NCBI RefSeq assembly: GCF_003574315.2
Contig: NZ_AP025739.1
Span: 682,001 to 746,000 of the forward strand
From: Capsulimonas corticalis
Lineage (GTDB): Bacteria > Armatimonadota > Armatimonadia > Armatimonadales > Capsulimonadaceae
Reading direction: 5' to 3'
Length of the DNA: 64,000 nt
Part shown: one piece after another, positions 50,789 to 59,652 of the stretch
Layout: each line of letters opens with the position of its first letter
How positions within the stretch are numbered: the stretch's first letter is position 1
Position numbers and translations under genes: made by a program
The notes under the pieces: model-generated
Databases searched by the model: none
The model's input: the letters and a program-made list of their open reading frames with translations, nothing else
Told to the model about the DNA's origin: nothing

Positions 50789-53104
50789 TTACGCCGCGCG
50801 CAGATGCTCGTGGCGAGGCGCGGCGCTTGCGCCGTCGTCCGACAGCGCAAACCGCGAAACGCTGTCCTGCAAAATCTCGGCGATCCGCGCCAGCTCGCCG
50901 GACGCCGTCACCAGATCTTCGACCGCGCCGCTCTGCTGCTCGGTCGTGGACGCCACGGTCTGAATGGACGCGGAAACTTCCTCGGCGGACGCCGACATCT
51001 CCTCGGCCGCCGCGCTGTTCTGATCCACCGCCGACGCCACCGAAGAGATCGCCTGCGAGACTTCCTGAGACGTGCCGCGCATCTGCGCCGCCGCCTCGCG
51101 GATCTGCTGGGCGCGGGCCGTTACGGACGCCACGACCGTCTGGATCTCGCCCAGGGTCTTGCCGGCCTTCTCCGCCTGCAACGCCCCGCTCTCGACATCC
51201 CGCCGCCCGGCGTCCATGGAGTCGACGGCTTCTCGTGTCCGTGTCTGCACTTCCGCGATCAGCGCGCCGATCTCGCGGGTCGCCGCGCCGGAGCGCTCGG
51301 CCAGCTTGCGCACTTCGTCGGCCACGACCGCAAAGCCGCGTCCCGATTCTCCGGCCCGCGCCGCTTCGATCGCCGCGTTGAGCGCCAGCAGGTTCGTCTG
51401 CGCCGCGATCGCATCGATCGTCTCGACAATCCCGCCGATCCGCTGCGAGGCGTCGCCCAGGCTCTGCATGATCTCCGCCGAATGGCTCACCGTCTGATGG
51501 ATCCGCTGCATGCCCTGCACCGTCTCACTCACCGTGCGGACGCCTTCCTGCGCCACATCGCCCGCGCTCGCCGCTTCCGCGGCCGCCTGATTCGCATCGG
51601 CGGCGACGGATTCGACGCTCTCGGACAGCTTGTGCATTAAATGCATGCCTTCCGCGACCGAGTTCGCCTGCACGGAGTTGCTCTGGGCCACATCGCCGGC
51701 GCCGCGCGCCGACTGCTCGGACGCCGTGGCGACCTCGCGCATCGTCTGCATGATCTCCTCGGTGGACAGGCCGACGTTTCGCGCGGTTCCCGCCAGATGC
51801 GCCGCCGAGCTGGTGACGGTCGAAGCGCTCGCGCTCACCTCGCCGATCAGCTGGCGCAGGTTCGTTCCCATCTCCCGGAACGCGCATCCCAGCGCGTCCC
51901 GCTCCGACTGCGGCTGCACGATCTGCCGCAAGTCTCCCGAGGCGATCTGCGCCGCCGCCTGCGCCATCGATTTCTGATAGGCGATCAGGGAGCGGAAGGA
52001 AGTGGCGATCCGGCCGACTTCATCATCACTCTCAAAGTCAATCGTCTGATCCACCTCGCCCTTGGCGAGCGCTTCCGCCGCCGTCGCCATCGGCGCGAGC
52101 GAACGGCCGACGCGGGACGCGATGATCCAGACAAGAAGCAGCATCAGGGCCGTCGCGGTGGCGCTGATCGCCAGCGCCTGGTTGCGCAGCGCGATGCTGG
52201 GGGCCATTACGGCGTCCTGGGAGACGTTCATCACGACGCGCCATCCGGAGAAGGGCGCGGTCGCCCAGTAAACGCGCCGCCATTCGCCCTTGATCTTAAC
52301 CGCCTGCTCGCCATGGGCGTCACTCGAAACAACCTTGCCGTCCGGCAGCGAATTGACTGGGGCGCCGGCGAAGCCTTTGCGCAGCAGCAGGTCCGTGTTG
52401 GGATGCGTGATCACCAGTCCCCCACGGCTAACGAGATAGGCGTACTCCTGGGAGCGATAGGCGTTGTCCAGTACGTGAACGCCGCCCATGATCGCGGTCA
52501 GCTCTTCGAGCGACAGGTCGACGCCCGCGATCGCCACCAAATCATGGTTGGCGTCGTAGACCGGCTGCGTGTAGCTGACCATCGAGATATTGGCGCCGCC
52601 GTCGTCGAAGTACGGCTCGGTCACATAGGGCTTGCCGGCGTCTTTCGCGCCCTTGTACCATTCCTGGGACGGGTCGTGATAGTCGTAGGTCACCTGATCC
52701 AGATTCGGCCAGCTCTTGCGAGTCACCCAGGGCATCGAAAGCGTGTCCTTGGCTTTCATCTTCTCGTAAGCGATGTAAAAGTCGTACGCTTCATTCTCCG
52801 GGGTGTGCTTCAGCAGAGACGCGAGGTAGGGAATCATCGTCCGATTGGCCCGGCTTCCGGAGACTTCCTGACGCGCCACGATAGCGTCTGTACGCGCGCC
52901 GCATGACTGGAGGTAGGTATCCAGCCGCTGGGCCGTGGATTCGAGCATCCCCAGCGCTTTGGCGTCGGCCTGCTGCTCCAGCAGATGTCGGCTCGCATTG
53001 TAGCTAAACCAGGACGTCGCGATCAAAACGACTCCTGTCGCAAGCCCTACCGCAAGGCAGAGCTTCTGCGCGATCGTGCGCAGTTTAAAGGTTGGAATGG
53101 CCAT
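50789..53104 (-). CDS. Methyl-accepting chemotaxis protein 2 (dCACHE-HAMP-MCP)
   Basis: The 771-residue paralogue of chemoreceptor 1 has the same layout: leader helix, dCACHE ([37 protein letters not shown]), second helix ([23 protein letters not shown]), HAMP ([18 protein letters not shown]) and MCP hairpin tip [36 protein letters not shown] precedes ATG 53104. The ligand domain differs from copy 1 at many positions while the tip is encoded by nearly identical DNA, so the two receptors probably sense related but different ligands and share one signalling array. The C-terminus has no CheR-docking pentapeptide that I can recognise. Confidence 0.94.
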   Translation of the reverse strand: MAIPTFKLRTIAQKLCLAVGLATGVVLIATSWFSYNASRHLLEQQADAKALGMLESTAQRLDTYLQSCGARTDAIVARQEVSGSRANRTMIPYLASLLKHTPENEAYDFYIAYEKMKAKDTLSMPWVTRKSWPNLDQVTYDYHDPSQEWYKGAKDAGKPYVTEPYFDDGGANISMVSYTQPVYDANHDLVAIAGVDLSLEELTAIMGGVHVLDNAYRSQEYAYLVSRGGLVITHPNTDLLLRKGFAGAPVNSLPDGKVVSSDAHGEQAVKIKGEWRRVYWATAPFSGWRVVMNVSQDAVMAPSIALRNQALAISATATALMLLLVWIIASRVGRSLAPMATAAEALAKGEVDQTIDFESDDEVGRIATSFRSLIAYQKSMAQAAAQIASGDLRQIVQPQSERDALGCAFREMGTNLRQLIGEVSASASTVTSSAAHLAGTARNVGLSTEEIMQTMREVATASEQSARGAGDVAQSNSVQANSVAEGMHLMHKLSESVESVAADANQAAAEAASAGDVAQEGVRTVSETVQGMQRIHQTVSHSAEIMQSLGDASQRIGGIVETIDAIAAQTNLLALNAAIEAARAGESGRGFAVVADEVRKLAERSGAATREIGALIAEVQTRTREAVDSMDAGRRDVESGALQAEKAGKTLGEIQTVVASVTARAQQIREAAAQMRGTSQEVSQAISSVASAVDQNSAAAEEMSASAEEVSASIQTVASTTEQQSGAVEDLVTASGELARIAEILQDSVSRFALSDDGASAAPRHEHLRAA

Positions 53105-53260
53105 GGTGAACGGGTGCTCCTGCTCGGCGAAAAATGTCGAAGCTGTGACTTTTGCCAGCTTCCCGCCGCTATTATCGGCAGAATTCCCCGCGCGCTGGAG
53201 ACCGTTTCGGCGCTATTTTCCAGTATAGTTAAGAGGATCGAAGTGGAGGAAATGAGTTCC

Positions 53261-54127
53261 ATGAAGAAACAAACGATTTGGCGCGGCGCGGCGCCGGCCG
53301 CAATCGGCCTGCTGCTGCTGACGGGATGCGGAGGAGGCGGGGGATCGTCCTCCGGGGATTCCACGACGGGCTCCACGGGAGCGACGACGGGGAGCACGAC
53401 CGGGGGATCAACGGGCGCGTCGCTGACGGCGAGTCAGCAGGCCGCGTCTGCGAGCGGCGTCAGCGGCGCCGTCTACGGCGCGGCGACGGTGGCGGCCCTG
53501 GGATCGCTGAGCGACGCGGCGTCGATCACGCCGGCGATCGAGGGAACCGTGAGTCACGCGGGGTCGGAGACGCATCCGACGGTGACCGTGAAGAAAACGA
53601 GCGGGGGCGTAACGGTCACGCTGGATTACGGATCGGGAATCACCCAGGGCGGCGTGACGCGCTCCGGCGTGGTGATCGTCGCCATCAACACCTCGGCGAA
53701 GACCGCAAGCGTGACGTTCCAGAACTTCACCGTCAACGGCAAAACGGTCTCCGGGACGATCCAACTCACATCGCTGAGCTACTCCTCAAACCGAGTCGCC
53801 TTCGCAAGCGCGGTCGATCTCACGATCGGCGGCGTCGGGACCATCGTCGGAGGCGAATCGGTCTCCTACGCCTCGCAGACACTCACGATCGACAGCGCCA
53901 ACGTGACGTACACCGATACGATGGGAAAAGTGTATTTGATCGGGCTGTCCCACGTCGTCATTCCCTACGGCGCCACCGGCAGCCTGCTGCCGGACTCCGG
54001 CGCGCTGACGCTGAGCGAATCGTCGGTGGGAACAATCGCCGTCACGTTCACCGCGAACACGCCCGCCACGAAGACGGTGCTGGTCTCCGTCAACGGCGGC
54101 CCTCAGATCGCGCTGACGCTTTCCTGA
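53261..54127 (+). CDS. Lipoprotein with Ser/Thr/Gly linker, function unknown
   Basis: The 288-residue protein has a leader ending LLLLTGC, so Cys20 is the lipidation site. A low-complexity linker follows (GGGGGSSSGDSTTGSTGATTGS). The mature part is rich in Thr, Val, Ser and Gly with alternating hydrophobic residues (VTVTLDYGSGITQGGVTRSGVVIVAIN, SVTFQNFTVNGKTVSGTIQLTSLSY), suggesting a beta-rich or beta-helical domain. No catalytic motif is seen. GGAGG lies eleven bases before ATG 53261; ATG 53252 is too close to it. It is divergent from chemoreceptor 2 (157 bases between starts) and converges with the phosphoesterase. Confidence 0.82.
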   Translation: MKKQTIWRGAAPAAIGLLLLTGCGGGGGSSSGDSTTGSTGATTGSTTGGSTGASLTASQQAASASGVSGAVYGAATVAALGSLSDAASITPAIEGTVSHAGSETHPTVTVKKTSGGVTVTLDYGSGITQGGVTRSGVVIVAINTSAKTASVTFQNFTVNGKTVSGTIQLTSLSYSSNRVAFASAVDLTIGGVGTIVGGESVSYASQTLTIDSANVTYTDTMGKVYLIGLSHVVIPYGATGSLLPDSGALTLSESSVGTIAVTFTANTPATKTVLVSVNGGPQIALTLS

Positions 54128-54133
54128 CGCGTC

Positions 54134-54763
54134 TCAAACGTCGATGAGCCGCCAGCGTTTGGCGAGGTTGAAGATCCGTGTGCGGCCGAGCGCCAGGGCG
54201 CCGACCGCGCCGTGGACATGGCCGCAGACGACGAGTTTGGGCTGGTGTTTTTCGATGTACCGGGTCAGCGGGCGGGATCCCAGGTGGGGGCCGCCCGCGC
54301 GGTCCAGCAGGCTGTAGGGCGGCGCGTGGGAAAGGACGATATCGGCGTAAGGGAAGTCGTAGGCGGCTTCTTCGGCTTCGGGATCGACGGTCAAGCGCTC
54401 CCAGAGGCGCATCAGCTGCGGCGTCTCGTAACTGGGACTGAGCGAAACGCCGTGCACGGACATCGGTTCGCCGGTCTGAGGATCGTCGAAGGACAGCGTT
54501 TTGTCGAGGACCCAGTGCAGGCCGGGCATGGACAGCGTGTCTTCGGACATGCCGATGTCGTGGTTGCCGGGAATCCAGAGGACGTTGGGATAGACTCCCG
54601 TCAGCGTGCGAAGCCAATCGGCCATCGCCTGCATCTCCGTGGGACTGCGCATCCCCAGGTTGGTCACATCGCCCGCGATCACGCACAGGTCGGCCGCCGG
54701 CATCTCCGCGGCGCGAAACTGATCGAATCGCGCGTGGACATCCGACATCGCGAGAACTCTCAT
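54134..54763 (-). CDS. Calcineurin-like metallophosphoesterase, small
   Basis: The 209-residue protein begins MRVLAMSDVHARF, with the metal motif DxH (SDVH), then VIAGDVTN (GDxx), WIPGNHDIG (GNHD), ADIVLSHAPP (the H-x-P motif) and VVCGHVHGAVG (GHxH). All metal ligands of the calcineurin-like fold are present. The length fits the YfcE/UPF-like small phosphoesterases with unknown natural substrates. Its ATG overlaps the stop of the pabBC fusion gene by four bases (ATGA), so translation is coupled. This suggests a job in the same folate or chorismate setting or simple co-expression. Confidence 0.92.
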   Translation of the reverse strand: MRVLAMSDVHARFDQFRAAEMPAADLCVIAGDVTNLGMRSPTEMQAMADWLRTLTGVYPNVLWIPGNHDIGMSEDTLSMPGLHWVLDKTLSFDDPQTGEPMSVHGVSLSPSYETPQLMRLWERLTVDPEAEEAAYDFPYADIVLSHAPPYSLLDRAGGPHLGSRPLTRYIEKHQPKLVVCGHVHGAVGALALGRTRIFNLAKRWRLIDV

Positions 54764-56511
54764 TCACTCTCCATAAGCGTCACGGGAACCCACCCGCGCA
54801 CGCTGTTGATCAACCAGATCCGTGTGGCCTCGGCGAGCATCGCGCGCGGCAGCGCCCGCTCCGCGATCTCGCCATTGGCGAGAAGCTCGGCCCGGAACGT
54901 CCCGGCAAGCAGGCCGCAGCCGCGCGAAGGCGTCCAAAGACGCCCTTCGCTCTCTAGCACTAAGTTTCCTACGGTAAATTCCGTCAGTTCGTTCTCTTCG
55001 TTCCAAAGTAAAACGTCAAACGCGCCCGGGCGCGCGCTTCGGAGCCGCTCATACGTCTCGCGTCGCGTCGTCTTGTGGCAAAGAAATCGATCCGAACGGC
55101 TAATGGGCTCCGAGGCCAGCGCCACGGGCGGCGCGCTCGCCGAAGCTGGCGGCAGCGGAACGTATTCGACGCGCGTCGCCCCCGCCATGTTCACCAAAAG
55201 CCGTACGCGCCAGGAACCGGCGCCGAGCGTTTGCGCCAGGGCGTTCAGCGCCTCGTCCACGGGGGCGTGGGCGAAGGGAATCCCAAAGTAGCCGGCCGTC
55301 TCACGCAGGCGCTCCAGATGACGCCCACGAAGCGCGTATTCGCCATTTTCCAGACGCAGCGTCTCCAGCAGATCGAACGGGGGCGCGGGCGTCTCGGCGA
55401 ACCGCGCCTTGCCGCGCGCTTCGGCCCGCTCTTCTTCCGGATCGGAATCCCAGGTGACTCCGCTGCCGACGCCCAGCTCCACCCGGCCGCGCGCCTTATC
55501 GACAATCGCCGTGCGAATCGCGACATTGAACACGATCTCGGACTGACGAGGCGCGATATAACCGATCGCGCCGCAGTAGGCCCGCCGGGGCGCCGTTTCC
55601 AGACGCGCGATCGATCGCATCGCGCTGACCTTCGGCGCGCCGGTGACAGAGCCGCACGGAAACAGCGCTCCGAAGATCTCCGTCAGGCCGATCTCCGGGC
55701 GCAGCCGCGCCGTGACGGTGGAGGTCATCTGGAGCACCGTCGGGTAGGTCTCGACTTCAAAGAGCCTGGGAACATCGACCGAACCGATCTCCGCGATGCG
55801 GCCGACATCGCTGCGCATCAGGTCCACGATCATGACGTTCTCGGCGCGCTCTTTTTCCGAGCGCACCAGCTCCCGCGCCAGCGCCTCGTCTTCCTCACGC
55901 CACCGGCCGCGCGGCCGCGTCCCTTTCATCGGCCGCAGCGTGATCTCACGGCCGCGCGATGCGAAGAATAGCTCGGGGGAGGCCGACAAAATGCGCTGGT
56001 CGCCCAGGTCCAGATACGCCCCGTAACCACGCCCGCCCTGCGCGCGGACCAGATCGCGCCAGTACGCCCGGTCATCTCCCGAGAACGCCGCGCGGCGGCG
56101 CACGGTATGGTTCACCTGATAAACATCGCCCGCCGAGATCGATTCCCGAATGGCGCGGACGGCGTCGCCATACTCCACATCGCCTTCATCCCAGGCTCCC
56201 AGCGAATAGCTCTCCGAATGGATCGACTCGGGAATGTGTGTAAGAGGGGCGGAAAAGAGCGCGAACCAGAGCAGCGGCAGATCGCCGGAGTGGGGCGCCG
56301 CCAGCGCCGGGTCGAACGCGGGCGCGGCTTCATAGGCGACATATCCGGCGGCCCACAGGCCCTGCGCCGACGCCTCCTCCACGCGCCGCAGCGCGGGAAC
56401 GACTTCGGACACGGCGCGCGCCGAGACGATCTCCACGGGATCGGAGAACGCCAGACGGCGCGGCGCGCTTTCAAAATCGAGGAATTCCAGCTGAACGGTC
56501 GGATCGGTCAT
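54760..56511 (-). CDS. pabBC: Aminodeoxychorismate synthase I - aminodeoxychorismate lyase fusion (PabB-PabC)
   Basis: The 583-residue bifunctional enzyme serves p-aminobenzoate and folate synthesis. Residues about 1-340 are the chorismate-binding PabB part: RILSASPELFF, LRPMKGTRPRG (the Lys of PabB, where anthranilate synthase has Ala), ENVMIVDLMRSDVGRIAEIGSV and PCGSVTGAPK. Residues about 350-583 are a fold-type IV PLP lyase: ENGEYALRGRHLERLRETAGYFG, catalytic Lys in CHKTTRRETYERL, NEENELTEFTVGNLVL and TPSRGCGLLAGTFRAELL. Start ATG 56511 is inferred; further upstream in-frame codons run into the divergent gene. PabA, the glutaminase, is not nearby. Confidence 0.93.
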   Translation of the reverse strand: MTDPTVQLEFLDFESAPRRLAFSDPVEIVSARAVSEVVPALRRVEEASAQGLWAAGYVAYEAAPAFDPALAAPHSGDLPLLWFALFSAPLTHIPESIHSESYSLGAWDEGDVEYGDAVRAIRESISAGDVYQVNHTVRRRAAFSGDDRAYWRDLVRAQGGRGYGAYLDLGDQRILSASPELFFASRGREITLRPMKGTRPRGRWREEDEALARELVRSEKERAENVMIVDLMRSDVGRIAEIGSVDVPRLFEVETYPTVLQMTSTVTARLRPEIGLTEIFGALFPCGSVTGAPKVSAMRSIARLETAPRRAYCGAIGYIAPRQSEIVFNVAIRTAIVDKARGRVELGVGSGVTWDSDPEEERAEARGKARFAETPAPPFDLLETLRLENGEYALRGRHLERLRETAGYFGIPFAHAPVDEALNALAQTLGAGSWRVRLLVNMAGATRVEYVPLPPASASAPPVALASEPISRSDRFLCHKTTRRETYERLRSARPGAFDVLLWNEENELTEFTVGNLVLESEGRLWTPSRGCGLLAGTFRAELLANGEIAERALPRAMLAEATRIWLINSVRGWVPVTLMESE

Positions 56512-56561
56512 AACGGCGTAATGCAATTCACAAAATGCAGGACAAGGGAACGGAGTTACCG

Positions 56562-56567
56562 TATAAT
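56562..56567 (+). promoter_or_regulatory. -10 box immediately upstream of the DUF4328 array
   Basis: TATAAT lies nine bases before ATG 56576, so the transcript would start at or next to the start codon (leaderless). The -35 region (AGGACA, near 56539) matches poorly. Confidence 0.55.
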
Positions 56568-56575
56568 AGCACAAC

Positions 56576-57289
56576 ATGACGCCTACTCCGCCCTCAGAAT
56601 CGCCCAACCCCGGATCCGTCTGGCCGCCGCCGCCCACGCAGCCGGTCGCCGCCGACGCGCGCCGGCCCTTTGCATCGCTCATCCCGCTCTCGCGCGTCAT
56701 CGCGGTTCTCGGCGTGCTCGACATCATCGGCGGAGTCGGAGTCACGCTCGTCAAAGCGCGTCAGGTGGCGCTCTCCGGCGTTCCCGGAGACATCCTCCTG
56801 GTGCTGCTCGCCGGGGTGATTTTTCTCGCCGTCTTCGTCGCTTACCGGGTCCTGTTTTTGCGCTGGCTCTTTGTCGCCTACAAAAACCTCGATGTGTTCG
56901 AGGCGGCCGGCCTCGAGACCACCGCCGGCTGGGCGGTCGGCTGGATTTTCATCCCGGTCGCCAACCTCTACCGGCCCTATTTGACCCTCCACGAACTCTA
57001 CAAGGCGGGAACGCCGGGCGTGGACAGTCGCGACGAGATCGCATGGCAGCGAGTCCCGTCCTCACCACTGATCGGCTGGTGGTGGTCGTCGATCCTGATC
57101 GATCTCTTCCTGCCGAAGATGGTGGACAAAGTATTGACGCACGGCATAACTGAAACCGCGTCCGGCATTCTGAACTTCGTCCTGGAATTGGTCTCGATTA
57201 CCCTGACGATCGTCCTGGTCGGCTCGATCTCACGCCGCCAGGAAGCCAAAGCGCGGGAGATCGCCCCGTCCGCCCCATCGTATCTCTAG
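56576..57289 (+). CDS. DUF4328-type membrane protein 1
   Basis: The 237-residue protein has a proline-rich cytoplasmic-looking start containing SVWPPPPTQP, then four hydrophobic segments (VIAVLGVLDIIGGVGVTLV, ILLVLLAGVIFLAVFVAYRVLFL, a GWAVGWIFIPVANLY re-entrant segment and ILNFVLELVSITLTIVLVGSI). FLRWLFVAYKNL and GWIFIPVANLYRPYLTLHELYKA are the core DUF4328 signature; function is unknown. It is first of four tandem homologues, and the most divergent. It may be translated from a leaderless mRNA. The next gene starts nine bases after its stop. Confidence 0.87.
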   Translation: MTPTPPSESPNPGSVWPPPPTQPVAADARRPFASLIPLSRVIAVLGVLDIIGGVGVTLVKARQVALSGVPGDILLVLLAGVIFLAVFVAYRVLFLRWLFVAYKNLDVFEAAGLETTAGWAVGWIFIPVANLYRPYLTLHELYKAGTPGVDSRDEIAWQRVPSSPLIGWWWSSILIDLFLPKMVDKVLTHGITETASGILNFVLELVSITLTIVLVGSISRRQEAKAREIAPSAPSYL

Positions 57290-57298
57290 GAACACCTC

Positions 57299-58021
57299 AT
57301 GTCCATGCCGCCTTTTCCGCCGTCCGAGGCGATTGCGCCAGTCGTTTGGCCGCCGCCGCCAACGAATACCGCGAATGTCCTGACCGACGAACAGCGCCGC
57401 GCGTTCGCCCAGTTGTCAAAATATCAATCCCCCATCGCGCTTTCTCATTGGATCGTTGGCTCCTTAGCCATCACTTTCGTGGTGCAGTTCGCACAGACGG
57501 CGTGTCTTCTGCTAGGGCCAGCCGCAGCGAAACTCGAAAGCATCACCTCCGATGTGTCCGCTTTTACAGCAATGGCGGGAGGGATGTTTTTCCTGATCTG
57601 GATCCGCCAGCTTTATCAGAACCTGACATTCCTCGGCGTCCCAGGACTGCAATATTCTCCCATGTCCGCGGCGACCGCGTTCCTGATCCCGATCGTCAGC
57701 ATTTACAAGCCGATCAAGATCATGGCGGAGATCTGGAAGGCGACATCGCCGTCCAGCGTCCTCTATTTCGTCAGCGGCCACTGGGCGCAGACTCCATCCA
57801 CGCCGCTGATCACCGCCTGGTGGGCGCTTTTCACGATCTACAATTCGATCAATTTTCTCATTGCGCTGAATATGGACATTAGCCAGTTCAAGGTGATAAA
57901 TGACGAGGCAGACCTCTTGTTTTCGGCGATCAACGGCGCGCTGCTGGCAATTTTGATCCTGCGTTTGACCAAACGAGAAGAATCACGCTATAGGGAGATA
58001 TACGCGAGCCTGCAAAACTAA
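57299..58021 (+). CDS. DUF4328-type membrane protein 2
   Basis: This 240-residue tandem homologue has N-terminal VVWPPPPTNTAN, then LSKYQSPIALSHWIVGSLAITFVVQF (first helix), AFTAMAGGMFFLIWIRQLYQNL, the MSAATAFLIPIVSIYKPIKIMAEIWKA signature, a TAWWALFTIYNSINFLIAL helix and a last helix AINGALLAILILRLTKREESRYREI. The C-terminus ends in a charged tail like those of copies 3 and 4 (RYxEI-A-SL). AGGA lies before the ATG. It is closer to copies 3 and 4 than to copy 1. Confidence 0.85.
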   Translation: MSMPPFPPSEAIAPVVWPPPPTNTANVLTDEQRRAFAQLSKYQSPIALSHWIVGSLAITFVVQFAQTACLLLGPAAAKLESITSDVSAFTAMAGGMFFLIWIRQLYQNLTFLGVPGLQYSPMSAATAFLIPIVSIYKPIKIMAEIWKATSPSSVLYFVSGHWAQTPSTPLITAWWALFTIYNSINFLIALNMDISQFKVINDEADLLFSAINGALLAILILRLTKREESRYREIYASLQN

Positions 58022-58046
58022 GCAGCCGCAGAAGGCGATAGGATTC

Positions 58047-58757
58047 ATGGAACATCTTCCCCCACTCGAAGGCTCAAACACCGGCGGCGTCTGGCCGCCA
58101 CCGCCGACCAACGCCATCGACGACGGCCGCAGCCGCATGCTGTCTCTGCTGTCCCAATACCGGTCTCCCGTCGCGCTTTCGCGCTGGATGCTCGGCTTTA
58201 TGGGCGCTACCGTAATCTCAGACGTTTCCGTGACACCATTGCTGATGTCCGGCCCATCTGGAAAAGACTCAGCAGACACCCTATCCAGCCTCTCGAACCT
58301 CCCACATTTCGTGGCCGGGATATTGTTCTTAATTTGGACATATCGACTTTACAAAAATCTGATCGTATTGGGCGTCTCCGGCTTGAAATTTTCTCCCACG
58401 ATCGCGGTATTGATGTGCGTGCTGCCGGTCCTCAATCTCTACCAGCCAGTCGTCATTTTTGGAGAGATTTGGCGCGCATCGGCATTGCGGGAGACTATCG
58501 CGCGCGCCGGTGGACGCTGGAAAGCAGTTCCGTCGGCTCCGATCATTGTGTGCTGGTGGATCGCTTACCTCCTCTACAGCGTCGTAGCCGCCATATTGGG
58601 CAAGCAGGAGATCAAAAAGGCTACGGACCTTACACCTTATGCACTGCTGGGAGTAACATCGCTCGTCAGCGGGACATTACTCACAATCGTCGCACTGCGC
58701 CTTAATAAGCGTGAAGAGGCTCGCTACATTGAGATTGCAGCGAGCCTAAAGGACTAA
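58047..58757 (+). CDS. DUF4328-type membrane protein 3
   Basis: The 236-residue homologue begins MEHLPPLEGSNTGGVWPPPPT followed by NAIDDGRSRMLSLLSQYRSPVALSRWML. Its membrane part follows the array pattern (LPHFVAGILFLIWTYRLYKNL, FSPTIAVLMCVLPVLNLYQPVVIFGEIWRA, PIIVCWWIAYLLYSVVAAILG). The first 35 codons after GGVW are almost identical in DNA to those of copy 4, evidence of recent duplication or conversion. AGGA precedes the ATG, and 25 bases separate it from copy 2. Confidence 0.85.
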   Translation: MEHLPPLEGSNTGGVWPPPPTNAIDDGRSRMLSLLSQYRSPVALSRWMLGFMGATVISDVSVTPLLMSGPSGKDSADTLSSLSNLPHFVAGILFLIWTYRLYKNLIVLGVSGLKFSPTIAVLMCVLPVLNLYQPVVIFGEIWRASALRETIARAGGRWKAVPSAPIIVCWWIAYLLYSVVAAILGKQEIKKATDLTPYALLGVTSLVSGTLLTIVALRLNKREEARYIEIAASLKD

Positions 58758-58784
58758 GCGCTCATAGAAAAGGTAAGGTAAAGA

Positions 58785-59486
58785 ATGGAACAAATCCCAC
58801 ACATAGACGGCGGCGTTTGGCCGCCGCCGCCGACCAACGCCATCGACGATGGCCGCAGCCGCATGCTGTCTCTGCTGTCCCAATATCGATCGCCCACGGT
58901 TCTGACGCGCTGGATGCTGGGCTGCCTGGCGGTCGCCGTGGTCACGGATGTGGCCGAAGCCATCGGGCTTCTGGGCGGACTTTCGGCGCATGCGTTCACG
59001 GAGGCCATCTCTGAGGCGTCGTCCTTCATCACACTCGCCGCCGGCGTCGTGTTTCTTGTTTGGATCCACCGGCTTTACAAGAACCTCACCGCGCTGGGGA
59101 TCGCCAATCTTCGGCATTCGCCCGGCGTCGCGGTCATCATGTTCATTCTGCCGTTCATCAATTTGTACAAACCCATAGTGATTGTCCGAGAGATCTGGCG
59201 CGCCACATCGCCGCAGGCGACTCTGAGCATCGTCAAAGGCCGCTGGACCGAGACACCCTCAACTCCGCTCATCGGTTTCTGGTGGATTGCGTATCTTTGC
59301 TATAACCTGGTGAACACCCTCATCGCCGTGAACTCATCCAACTCGCAATTCGAGACCGCGCCCTACGAAGTCGGGGCGGCGTTGTCCGTTCTCAGCGGAA
59401 CCCTCCTGGCGGTCCTCGCGCTGATGCTCACGGAACGCCAGGAACAGCGCTACACGGAAATTGCGGCAAACGTATCGAGGGCGTAA
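58785..59486 (+). CDS. DUF4328-type membrane protein 4
   Basis: The 233-residue last member of the array starts MEQIPHIDGGVWPPPPTN then AIDDGRSRMLSLLSQYRSP, and continues TLAAGVVFLVWIHRLYKNL, SPGVAVIMFILPFINLYKPIVIVREIWRAT, PLIGFWWIAYLCYNLVNTLIAV and a final helix before ERQEQRYTEIAANV. A GC-rich bidirectional terminator follows about 75 bases later. All four genes run in one direction with gaps of 9, 25 and 27 bases, so they form one operon whose products may assemble together. Confidence 0.85.
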   Translation: MEQIPHIDGGVWPPPPTNAIDDGRSRMLSLLSQYRSPTVLTRWMLGCLAVAVVTDVAEAIGLLGGLSAHAFTEAISEASSFITLAAGVVFLVWIHRLYKNLTALGIANLRHSPGVAVIMFILPFINLYKPIVIVREIWRATSPQATLSIVKGRWTETPSTPLIGFWWIAYLCYNLVNTLIAVNSSNSQFETAPYEVGAALSVLSGTLLAVLALMLTERQEQRYTEIAANVSRA

Positions 59487-59560
59487 GACCAAGAGCGCTC
59501 AAATTCGAGGCGATGACGGTCTCCCCCGCCAGTAATGCAAGCGCGATATAGATGGACGAG

Positions 59561-59601
59561 AAAAAAACGCAGTCGCCTCACGGAGAGGCGACTGCGTTTT
59601 T
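59561..59601. terminator. Bidirectional rho-independent terminator
   Basis: ACGCAGTCGCCTC (59567-59579) pairs with GAGGCGACTGCGT (59585-59597), with A-run left and T-run right. It ends the DUF4328 operon and the converging Ser/Gly-rich gene. Confidence 0.93.
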
Positions 59602-59652
59602 CATCTCACAAACTTGCGGGGCTAACCACGCTTGGATTGACCGAATGATCCA

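Noticed and set aside
51641-52906. 421-codon plus-strand frame opposite chemoreceptor 2
   Set aside because: Arg/His-rich shadow of the dCACHE and HAMP codons.
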